Below, one piece after another: positions 33,722-40,889 of a stretch of 41,881 nt of DNA (within the stretch, counting starts at the first letter, position 1; each line of letters opens with the position of its first letter). The translations under genes were made by a program, and so were the position numbers. The DNA is from Thermodesulfobacteriota bacterium (GTDB taxonomy: Bacteria; Desulfobacterota_D; UBA1144; Nemesobacterales; CSP1-2). The stretch lies in the NCBI GenBank assembly GCA_035559815.1, contig DATMAT010000031.1:1-41881 (forward strand). The letters run 5' to 3'. The notes beneath the pieces were generated by a model that did not search any database, was not told the origin of the DNA, and saw only the letters and a program-made list of their open reading frames with translations.

Positions 33722-34611
33722 CCGGGATTGCCGAGGAGTTGAGTAGAATCGGATGTGAATGCGTGTCTGGGTTTTCCATGAGCCGTTATACCTCCATGCG
33801 GGTAGGAGGCAACGTGGAATTGATAGTTTATCCCAAGAGCGCAGAAGTCCTGATTAAAGTTCTTAAGATGCTTTCTCTCCTAGGTATAAAGTCTACTGTT
33901 CTTGGGGCCGGGTCTAATACGATCATAGACGATGAGGGAATAGAGGGGGTAGTGGTCAGTACGAAAAACATGCGCGGTATTCAAATTCTGGAGAACGGAA
34001 AGGTTCTGGCCGAGGCCGGGGCGGTGCTCGGAACTATATTAAACAAAACCATCCGGGTGGGACTTAGCGGGTTTGAGTTTGTGGCCGGTATTCCCGGCAC
34101 GGTGGGCGGCGGCATCTTCATGAATGCTGGTGCGAACGACGGCGAGATAAAGGATGTAGTAGAAAAGGTCTGGGTCTGGGTAGATGGCAAAGAGATGGTC
34201 CTTTTCAGGGACGAGATAGAATTCGAGTATAGAAAGTGCCATATTCCCGAAGGGAGCGTCGTGACCAGGGCGCTTTTCGGACTAAAGCCTGGCCGAAGCG
34301 ATGAAAGCGAGAAAAGGGTCAAAGAATACCTGGATAAGAGAAGTAAAACACAGCCTATAACCATGTCTAATTCCGGGTCTATATTCAAAAACCCTCCGGA
34401 GATTCCCGCCGGTAAGCTTTTAGAAGAGCTGGGGTTCAAAGGATTCTCCATCGGCGGAGCAAGATTTTCCGAGCTTCACGCAAACTTCATCGTCAACTGG
34501 AGAAACGCCAAGGCATCCGACGTCATAAGGCTGATAGAATTGGCAAAGAAAGAGGCTTTATCCAGAAGGGGTATAGACTTGGAGACAGAGGTCAAAATTA
34601 TCAGGAAATAG
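33718..34611 (+). CDS. murB: UDP-N-acetylenolpyruvoylglucosamine reductase MurB
   Basis: A 297-residue FAD-dependent reductase forming UDP-MurNAc. FAD-binding motifs are YTSMRVGG (24-31), LGAGSN (62-67) and GIPGTVGGGIFMNAG (125-139). Catalytic residues expected for the family are R172 (FEYRKC), S221 (SNSGSIFKNP) and E291 (LETEVKI). The short form without the E. coli-type insertion indicates type II MurB. The start is the ATG overlapping the murC TGA. No ddl follows; ftsQ begins 6 bp later. Confidence 0.96.
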   Translation: MTGIAEELSRIGCECVSGFSMSRYTSMRVGGNVELIVYPKSAEVLIKVLKMLSLLGIKSTVLGAGSNTIIDDEGIEGVVVSTKNMRGIQILENGKVLAEAGAVLGTILNKTIRVGLSGFEFVAGIPGTVGGGIFMNAGANDGEIKDVVEKVWVWVDGKEMVLFRDEIEFEYRKCHIPEGSVVTRALFGLKPGRSDESEKRVKEYLDKRSKTQPITMSNSGSIFKNPPEIPAGKLLEELGFKGFSIGGARFSELHANFIVNWRNAKASDVIRLIELAKKEALSRRGIDLETEVKIIRK

Positions 34612-34616
34612 AAAAG

Positions 34617-35321
34617 TTGAGACGAGCGCGATTTTATCTTTCCACTCTCTTTTTACTCATATCTGTCTTGGTAATTACCTATTTATCCGCTTCTTATTTT
34701 TCCTTCTTTACTATAAAGGAAATCCAGATAACCGGAGCTAAACGAGTTTCCCGAAAAGAGATCATGAAGAGGTCCGGGTTAATAGCTGGGAAAACCAATA
34801 TTCTCTTTCTCGACAGCAAAGTGATTAAGGAGATCGCCAATAATAATTGGATAACCAGCGTTCGAATAAGAAGGGAGTTGCCCCAAAAAGTGATAATCGA
34901 AGTGGAAGAAGCTGAACCATTTTGTATATTCGTGGCCGAAGATAGCTCTCTTTACTATATGACTGAATCAGGAAAAAAATTGGGCACGGCAAATTTTGAT
35001 CAGGGACTTGATTTTCCCGTTCTTATAGGTGATGGTATATGGAAACCTGACCTGTTGGGTGACGCTTTGACTATCCTCAAACTTTCCCAGAAGAGCAGCG
35101 CCCTTAATTGGGTAGAAATCTCGGAAGTAAATCTAGACTCAATTTATGGAATTACCATATTCACTAACGACGGCCGACGTGTAGATTTTGGAATGAACAA
35201 CATCGAACGCAAGTGGTCGAAGGTGGAAAAAATAATCAAGCATGTACGTAGCATGAACTTAGCTGAGGAATACATAAACATAACTTCGGAAAAAAATGGG
35301 ATAGTTAGTTTCAAGATCTGA
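34617..35321 (+). CDS. ftsQ: Cell division protein FtsQ
   Basis: A 234-residue bitopic divisome protein: basic N-terminus, one transmembrane helix (about 7-29), a POTRA domain (about 32-100: FTIKEIQITGAKRVSRKEIM with ELPQKVIIEVEEAEPFCI), and a beta domain to the end. It links early and late divisome proteins and recruits the FtsL/FtsB partners. The start is a TTG at 34617, 5 nt after the murB stop. It is slightly shorter than E. coli FtsQ (276 aa). Confidence 0.92.
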   Translation: MRRARFYLSTLFLLISVLVITYLSASYFSFFTIKEIQITGAKRVSRKEIMKRSGLIAGKTNILFLDSKVIKEIANNNWITSVRIRRELPQKVIIEVEEAEPFCIFVAEDSSLYYMTESGKKLGTANFDQGLDFPVLIGDGIWKPDLLGDALTILKLSQKSSALNWVEISEVNLDSIYGITIFTNDGRRVDFGMNNIERKWSKVEKIIKHVRSMNLAEEYINITSEKNGIVSFKI

Positions 35322-35348
35322 TAAGTTGATTCTTAGGAGTTTGGTTGG

Positions 35349-36578
35349 ATGGGTAGAGAACCTAACCTGATTATCGGACTGGATATAGGCACTACCAAGG
35401 TGTGTGCGATAGTGGCAGAGGCCAACTCGCCGGACGAGGTGGATGTTATCGGTATAGGCACGCATCCCTCCTATGGTCTTAAAAGGGGGGTGGTTGTTAA
35501 CATCGAGAATACTGTACAATCCATAAAACAGGCGGTGGAAGAGGCTGAGCACATGGCCGGCTGTGAGATAAGAACGGTTTTTGTGGGTATTGCCGGAGGG
35601 CACATAAAAGGGATAAGCGGCCATGGCATGATCACACTCAGAAACCGAGAAGTGGCCAGGCGTGATGTTGACCGTGTTATCGAATCGGCAAACGCCCTCT
35701 TAATACCAGCGGATAGGGAAATCATTCACGTCATTCCCCAGGAATTCATAGTGGATGGCCAGGGTGGAATCAAGGACCCGGTGGGGATATACGGGATAAA
35801 GTTGGAGACTAAGGTACATATAGTTACCGGGCAGGTTACTGCAGCGCAGAACCTGGTGAAGTGTATACACCGTGCCGGAATGGATGTAGCCGATATCGTC
35901 TTGGAACAGTTGGCGTCGAGCGAGGCTGTACTTACTCCGGATGAGAAGGAAATAGGAGTGGTTCTAATTGACTGCGGAGGCGGGACGACGGACATAGCCA
36001 TATTTTCCGGGGGCAGTATAAGGTATACAGAAAATTTAACACTAGGAGGTGATCACATAGACAGGGATATCTCTCTCGGGTTTTCCACCCCTTTGGCCGA
36101 AGCAAGAAAGCTCAAGGAGAAATACGGCGTGGCCCTGGCCGAGCATGTCTATACAGACGAAAAAATCGAGGTGACCAGTGTTGGTGGAAGACGCCCGAGA
36201 AATATCAGCCGAAAGGACCTGGCGCTTATAATTGAACCAAGAATGGAGGAAATCTTTAGTCTGGTACGGAGGGAAATAACCAACTCCGGGTATAGGGACC
36301 TGGTCCCGGCGGGCGCGGTGATTACCGGTGGCACTGTGATAATGGACGGCACGGTAGAGCTTGCGGAAAAGATACTGGGCATACCGGTAAGAAGGGGAGT
36401 TCCCAACGGGATAGGTGGCTTGAGCGATATCATAGCCAACCCGGTTTATTCCACCGGAGTGGGACTCGTTCTTTACGGAGCAAGATATAAGGGAGACAAA
36501 AAGATCAGGATCAGAGATGAAAACGTTTTTAAAAAAGTATTCGACAGCATGAAGAACTGGTTTCGAGAGTTTTTTTGA
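35349..36578 (+). CDS. ftsA: Cell division protein FtsA
   Basis: A 409-residue actin-like ATPase that tethers FtsZ to the membrane. Phosphate loop 1 GLDIGTTKVCAIV (9-21), SHS2/1C region, DCGGGTTDIAIFSGG phosphate 2, and ITGGTVIMDG near the adenosine site are visible. The C-terminal end MKNWFREFF is an amphipathic membrane-targeting helix. AGGAG at 35335-35339 lies 9 nt before the ATG. A 45-bp gap follows to ftsZ. Confidence 0.97.
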   Translation: MGREPNLIIGLDIGTTKVCAIVAEANSPDEVDVIGIGTHPSYGLKRGVVVNIENTVQSIKQAVEEAEHMAGCEIRTVFVGIAGGHIKGISGHGMITLRNREVARRDVDRVIESANALLIPADREIIHVIPQEFIVDGQGGIKDPVGIYGIKLETKVHIVTGQVTAAQNLVKCIHRAGMDVADIVLEQLASSEAVLTPDEKEIGVVLIDCGGGTTDIAIFSGGSIRYTENLTLGGDHIDRDISLGFSTPLAEARKLKEKYGVALAEHVYTDEKIEVTSVGGRRPRNISRKDLALIIEPRMEEIFSLVRREITNSGYRDLVPAGAVITGGTVIMDGTVELAEKILGIPVRRGVPNGIGGLSDIIANPVYSTGVGLVLYGARYKGDKKIRIRDENVFKKVFDSMKNWFREFF

Positions 36579-36623
36579 GTTAAAATAGCAATCCTAATAA
36601 ACAAGGAGGAGGGGTTAACTGTT

Positions 36624-37694
36624 ATGGCAAATTTTGAACTAGAGGATAATTCATTGGAACAAAAAGCAAAAATAAAAGTCATAGGGGTCGGAGGTGCAGG
36701 AGGAAACGCAGTTAATACCATGATCGAAAGGGGGCTTTCCGGTGTAGACTTCATCGTCACAAATACGGATGCTCAGGATTTGAAGAAATCGCGTGCTGCG
36801 ACCAAAATACAAATCGGCTCGCGGTCTACGAAAGGTCTTGGGTCCGGTGGCAACCCCCAATTGGGAAGGGAAGCGGCTATAGAAGACCAGGCCAAGATAT
36901 CCGAAGCTTTAGAAGGAGCGGACATGGTTTTCATAACTGCTGGAATGGGGGGCGGCACCGGTACTGGTGCTTCGCCGATAGTGGCGCAGGCAACAAAGGA
37001 AATGGGCATACTCACAGTCGGAGTCGTAACCAGGCCCTTTAGCTTTGAAGGTCCCAGGAGGAACAAACAAGCACTTAATGGAATCGAGAATCTGGAGAAA
37101 GAGGTAGACACCCTCATCATCATACCAAACGACCGTCTGGCCACCGTGCAAAAAATAAGCATTCTCGAGGCCTTTAAAAGGGCAGACGAGGTTCTTCATC
37201 AGGCAGTGAGGGGTATCTCGGACATTATTACCGGGACGGGATACATCAACGTGGACTTTGCCGACGTCAAGGCCATCATGGGTGAAAACGGGGGGAAGGC
37301 GCTCATGGGAACCGGTTATGCCGAGGGAAACAACCGAGGGATAGAAGCGGCAGAAACGGCGATTACCAGCCCTCTACTCGAGGACGTATCGATCGATGGG
37401 GCGAGGGGAATCCTGTTGAATGTAACCGCTTCACCCGACTTTGGGATAGAAGAGCTAAACGACGCCTGCAATTACATCAAGGAACGGGCACACGAAGATG
37501 TCAACCTCATCTTCGGCCTGGTGTTTGACGAAGCGATGAAAAATTCGGTACGCATCACGGTGATCGCTACCGGCATTCAGGGTACTAGGGAGAGTATAAA
37601 CAAGATAGTAACTAAAATCCCCTCGGATGTAGTGGGGGATGAGTTTGAAATACCCGCTTTTATAAGAAGGCGAAATATTAGGGAAGGAAAGTAA
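36624..37694 (+). CDS. ftsZ: Cell division GTPase FtsZ
   Basis: A 356-residue tubulin homologue. The GTP-binding GGGTGTG lies at 109-115, and the T7 loop NVDFAD at 209-214 supplies catalytic D211 and D214. The globular core ends near residue 318. The C-terminal conserved peptide FEIPAFIRR (341-349), which binds FtsA and other partners, is present, but the linker between them is only about 22 residues, short against E. coli (383 aa total). AAGGAGGAGGGG lies upstream of the ATG. It is the last dcw gene. Confidence 0.98.
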   Translation: MANFELEDNSLEQKAKIKVIGVGGAGGNAVNTMIERGLSGVDFIVTNTDAQDLKKSRAATKIQIGSRSTKGLGSGGNPQLGREAAIEDQAKISEALEGADMVFITAGMGGGTGTGASPIVAQATKEMGILTVGVVTRPFSFEGPRRNKQALNGIENLEKEVDTLIIIPNDRLATVQKISILEAFKRADEVLHQAVRGISDIITGTGYINVDFADVKAIMGENGGKALMGTGYAEGNNRGIEAAETAITSPLLEDVSIDGARGILLNVTASPDFGIEELNDACNYIKERAHEDVNLIFGLVFDEAMKNSVRITVIATGIQGTRESINKIVTKIPSDVVGDEFEIPAFIRRRNIREGK

Positions 37695-37710
37695 AAAATA
37701 TCATAAAGTA

Positions 37711-37743
37711 GAGTAGTGAGTGGAAGATCTCCGCTCACTACTC
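37711..37743 (+). terminator. Strong hairpin after ftsZ
   Basis: GAGTAGTGAGTGGA (37711-37724) pairs with TCCGCTCACTACTC (37730-37743): 14 bp with one G-T pair and a 5-nt AGATC loop. It begins 17 bp after the ftsZ stop and is followed by CCTCTTATA, without a full T-run. It probably ends or stabilises the dcw transcript. Confidence 0.6.
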
Positions 37744-38073
37744 CCTCTTATATAACGTTTCAAGCTTCTACTTACAACTTCACGCCATTCCCAGGTCCAA
37801 ACAGAGAGAGAAAAGCCTTCAGTAACTAGTTACTAGATAGGAGTTCCCTATCCGCCGCTAAATCTGGTCCGAATACATACCAAGATAAAATGGATGATGG
37901 TTAGCAATTATACGTGCTATTTTTATGTTTGTGTATTTAATTGATACAATTTGCTTACTGAGTAACCGTTTCAATCTTCAGTTCGGCCGATAATCTGTCG
38001 TGATAATAGCCACTTCCTCGTGGCATCAATTTTGCACGATTTAATGAGAAAATATTCAGGGAGCAGGAAAAAT
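37744..38073. other. Intergenic region with palindromes upstream of the carbonic anhydrase gene
   Basis: A 330-bp non-coding stretch. It holds a perfect 14-bp palindrome AGTAACTAGTTACT (37822-37835) immediately followed by a hairpin GATAGG-AGTTC-CCTATC (37837-37853). These could be an operator or a second terminator. No additional gene or clear promoter is seen, although TGATAAT at 38001-38007 could be a -10 for the downstream gene. Confidence 0.5.
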
Positions 38074-38574
38074 ATGAGTGTTATCGATGAGGTTCTTGAG
38101 GCTAACCAGGAGTATGCAAAAGGTTTTAAGCTTGGCCACCTTACCATTCCGCCGGTGCGTAAGCTGGCGATTATTGCCTGTATGGATGCTCGGTTAACCG
38201 TCGAGGAACTATTGGGCCTTAAAACCGGAGACGCGCACATAATCCGAAACGCCGGGGGGGTCGTCACTGAAGATGCACTAAGGTCGTTGATTATTTCTCA
38301 CCATCTCCTAGGTACTCACGAGTTTATGATCATAAATCATACCGACTGCGGAATGTTGACTTTCAAAGATGAGGAGCTTAGGGAGAAGCTTGAGCAGGTA
38401 TCGGAGACTGCTGTCGTATCCCCAAATCATTTTTATACGTTCAATGACTTAGAAAGAAACGTCAGACGTCAAGTACAAAAGGTTAAATCCCATCCCTGGA
38501 TTCCCAAACGAATCCCGGTAAGGGGTTTCATCTACGACGTAAAAACCGGCAGGCTAGGAGAGGTTCAAGCTTAA
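38074..38574 (+). CDS. Beta-class carbonic anhydrase
   Basis: A 166-residue beta-carbonic anhydrase of the short prokaryotic clade, interconverting CO2 and bicarbonate. Zinc ligands: C36 in ACMDARL (with D38 and R40 of the CxDxR dyad), H89 and C92 in NHTDCGM. RNAGG (58-62) is conserved. The frame is open from a GTG at 38020, but the ATG at 38074 matches the family start (MSVIDEVLEANQEYAKGF) and has AGGA close upstream. Its TAA overlaps the convergent rsfS stop by 4 bp at 38571-38574. Confidence 0.93.
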   Translation: MSVIDEVLEANQEYAKGFKLGHLTIPPVRKLAIIACMDARLTVEELLGLKTGDAHIIRNAGGVVTEDALRSLIISHHLLGTHEFMIINHTDCGMLTFKDEELREKLEQVSETAVVSPNHFYTFNDLERNVRRQVQKVKSHPWIPKRIPVRGFIYDVKTGRLGEVQA

Positions 38575-38963
38575 GCGTAATCTTCTTGCCTTTTTTTGTG
38601 TTGTCTGGAAAATCCATCTTCAAAGGCAAGCTTGATTCGGGGGGCATCGATCCAGAGGCCTTCGAGGTCGTAAAATCTTCTGACCGGGTCATAAAACACA
38701 TGTATTATGACGTCTGATGTATCTATTAAGACCCACCTGCCTTCGGTATACCCCTCGATCCCCATAATTTTAAGTCCCAGTTCCTTTAGTTTTTTTTCTA
38801 TATTGTCTACGATTGTTTTTACTCCCCGGTCTGAGTCAGCGCTACAAATTATGAAATAATCGGTGACGTCGGTAAGCGTCTTCATGTCGAGCAATACCGT
38901 GTCCTGGGCATTTTTTTCCCAGGCGGCTTGGGCCAGGGCGATGGCTTTTTCTCTAGGCTTTAT
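38571..38963 (-). CDS. rsfS: Ribosome silencing factor RsfS, probable ATA start
   Basis: A RsfS/Iojap protein that binds ribosomal protein uL14 and blocks subunit joining in starvation. Conserved VTDYFIICSA and EGRWVLIDTSDVIIHVFYD with RRFYDLEGLW are clear. A start at TTG 38894 gives 107 aa but loses the conserved N-terminal helix. The frame continues upstream as KPREKAIALAQAAWEKNAQD, which fits the family, and reaches a stop at 39017 without any ATG, GTG or TTG. An ATA at 38963-38961 lies 7 nt after AGGAGG (complement of 38971-38976) and overlaps the nadD stop, giving 130 aa. ATA initiation is inferred. Confidence 0.85.
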   Translation of the reverse strand: MKPREKAIALAQAAWEKNAQDTVLLDMKTLTDVTDYFIICSADSDRGVKTIVDNIEKKLKELGLKIMGIEGYTEGRWVLIDTSDVIIHVFYDPVRRFYDLEGLWIDAPRIKLAFEDGFSRQHKKRQEDYA

Positions 38964-39637
38964 AGATGTTCCTCCTTTACATAAAGTTTTTTTGCCTGGA
39001 TATAGGATTCGACCTCACCTGGGACCAGGTACTTTATGGATTTGCATCCTTTGATTAGGTCTCTTATCCGGGATGAGGATACTTGGAATCCGTTTATCTC
39101 TACCAGTTGCAGCATCTTGGAGCTTTTATGTAGATAAGTGGTCAAGCCGTTCTCTTTTTTATAATATCGAAATTCGTCTTTTAACGCAAGTGGAAACATC
39201 GAGGAGATATCTTCGTAAAAACCGGGCCGGATAATCACTGCAAAATTCGAGGTTTCGAACAGTCTTTTGTAATCTTTCCAGGTGTCTATCTGCGAGAAGA
39301 GGTCTGTACCCAGGATAAAATAGAGCTCAATATCGGGGAAAGTAGAAGAAAAGTATTCAAGGGTATCTATGGTGTATGACTGGCCTCCCCGTTTCAACTC
39401 GACATCCGAGACCTTAAAAAAGGGGTTTCCCCGGGTGGCTAGCTCGAGCATTTCTAGACGGTCTGCCACGGAGATAATGTCCGAAGCCTCTTTGTGGGGG
39501 GGGATGTATGCCGGTATAAAATAAACCAAATCAAACCCAAGAACCTCCCTTATTTCTTCCGCCGCCCGAAGATGGCCTAGGTGTACAGGGTTAAAGGTTC
39601 CACCAAAGAGGCCTATCTTCCGGTGATTCTTTTTCAT
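38960..39637 (-). CDS. nadD: Nicotinate-mononucleotide adenylyltransferase NadD
   Basis: A 225-residue nucleotidyltransferase making deamido-NAD from NaMN and ATP. GGTFNPVHLGH (12-22) is the HxGH-type ATP site and VSSSRIR (186-192) is the ISSTxIR-type motif. FIPAYIPPHK and the ILGTDLF segment (108-114) are conserved. Its TAA overlaps the likely ATA start of rsfS, a neighbour pair common in bacteria. ribD lies upstream after a 65-bp spacer carrying a hairpin. Confidence 0.96.
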   Translation of the reverse strand: MKKNHRKIGLFGGTFNPVHLGHLRAAEEIREVLGFDLVYFIPAYIPPHKEASDIISVADRLEMLELATRGNPFFKVSDVELKRGGQSYTIDTLEYFSSTFPDIELYFILGTDLFSQIDTWKDYKRLFETSNFAVIIRPGFYEDISSMFPLALKDEFRYYKKENGLTTYLHKSSKMLQLVEINGFQVSSSRIRDLIKGCKSIKYLVPGEVESYIQAKKLYVKEEHL

Positions 39638-39674
39638 ACCCCATAAATTATCACATTATAAATAAAGAAGTAAT

Positions 39675-39701
39675 AGGGTAACCCACCAGGTCGCCCCTAC
39701 T
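39675..39701. repeat. Degenerate GTAGGGGCGACC-type hairpin
   Basis: AGGGTAACCCACCAGGTCGCCCCTAC region: the right part (GGTCGCCCCTAC) matches the reverse complement of GTAGGGGCGACC, and the left part (TAGGGTAACC) is a decayed arm. It relates to the element at 5182-5210 and lies between ribD and nadD. Confidence 0.45.
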
Positions 39702-39702
39702 A

Positions 39703-40818
39703 TTATTCTTTCGAGAGATTTCCCTCGACCACGAATTCTTCTCCTATCTTTTTTAGCTCGATATTACCTAAGGTCAATGCTTCACTCACTTTGCTGATTC
39801 CCAGTGGCCCGATCATGCTTATACCGTCGGCTCCTATGATTTTAGGTGCATAGAAGAAGATGATTTTATCCACTATTCCATTCTTCAACGCGGAGGCGGC
39901 AACCTCACTGCCGCCTTCGATCAAGATACTGGTGATTTCCATTCCACCTAATTTTTTCACCAGGCTCTTTAGGTCGACGTGCCCTTTGTCGTCACCCTTT
40001 ATTACCAGAACTCGGGCTCCGAGATTCTCCAATTCCCGGATCTTGGTATCCTTGGAGAGGCTGGTAGTAGCAATAATCGGTGATTCATGTGCCTTAAAAA
40101 GAGCTGATTCCGGTGAAATTTTAAGCATGCTGTCTAGAACCACCGGTATCGGCTGGCGGTTATTTTTTTCCTCTAGCCTCACCGTGAGCCGAGGATTATC
40201 TTTTGTAACAGTCTCAATCCCGACCAGAATTGCATCGACCTTATTTCTTAGCTCGTGTGCGTATTTCCTTTGGGTTTGGCTGCCAATCCATTTTGAGTCT
40301 CCGCTGAAGGTTGCAATCTTCCCGTCTAAGGTTGCGACGAGTTTCAGAATAACGAATGGATCCCCTGTGGTTATATACTTGAAAAAGTGCTGATTAATCT
40401 CTTTACACCTTTCTTCGAGCGTGCCAACCACTACTTCTATCCCACTTTTTCTGAGTCTTTCTATTCCTTTTCCCCTTACCTTTGGGTTTAAATCAAGGGT
40501 ACCTACAACCACCTTGGATATCCCTTTGTCTATGATGGCGTCGACGCAGGGCGGGGTTCTTTTGTCGGGGTGGCAGCAGGGCTCGAGCGTCACGTATAAG
40601 GTGGAGCCTTTTAGGTTATGTCCTTTTCGCTCCGCATCTAAAAACGCCTCTACCTCGGCATGAGGAAGCCCGGCCTTTTTGTGGTAGCCCTTTCCCCGGA
40701 TCTTTCCACCCTTTACTACTACCGCTCCAACCAGCGGGTTTGGGCTGGTCATGCCTTCAGCTTTTTTAGCCAGCCTGACAGCTAGGGACATGAATTTTTC
40801 GTCAAGGTTTTTAGGCAT
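39703..40818 (-). CDS. ribD: Bifunctional riboflavin biosynthesis deaminase/reductase RibD
   Basis: A 371-residue two-domain enzyme catalysing the deamination and reduction steps of riboflavin synthesis. The deaminase domain has HAEV (53-56, catalytic H-A-E with E55) and the zinc cysteines in PCCHPDKRTPPC (80-91), one residue longer than the E. coli spacing. The reductase domain begins near FVILKLVATLDGKIA (155-169) and ends around LIEGGSEVAASAL. The frame is open to 40878, but those 20 codons lie in an inverted repeat, so the ATG at 40818 is chosen. ribF at 6931 acts later in the pathway. Confidence 0.95.
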   Translation of the reverse strand: MPKNLDEKFMSLAVRLAKKAEGMTSPNPLVGAVVVKGGKIRGKGYHKKAGLPHAEVEAFLDAERKGHNLKGSTLYVTLEPCCHPDKRTPPCVDAIIDKGISKVVVGTLDLNPKVRGKGIERLRKSGIEVVVGTLEERCKEINQHFFKYITTGDPFVILKLVATLDGKIATFSGDSKWIGSQTQRKYAHELRNKVDAILVGIETVTKDNPRLTVRLEEKNNRQPIPVVLDSMLKISPESALFKAHESPIIATTSLSKDTKIRELENLGARVLVIKGDDKGHVDLKSLVKKLGGMEITSILIEGGSEVAASALKNGIVDKIIFFYAPKIIGADGISMIGPLGISKVSEALTLGNIELKKIGEEFVVEGNLSKE

Positions 40819-40829
40819 GTAGCTTTGGG

Positions 40830-40886
40830 AATTCGGATTGCGGATGGAAAGGTTAATTCCCAGATTCGCAATCGGCAATCCGAAAT
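40830..40886. repeat. Inverted repeat between ftsY and ribD
   Basis: Left arm AATTCGGATTGCGGA (40830-40844) and right arm TCGGCAATCCGAAATT (40871-40886) pair imperfectly around a 26-nt loop. Another intergenic palindromic element that adds false codons to the N-terminus of ribD. Confidence 0.6.
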
Positions 40887-40889
40887 TAT

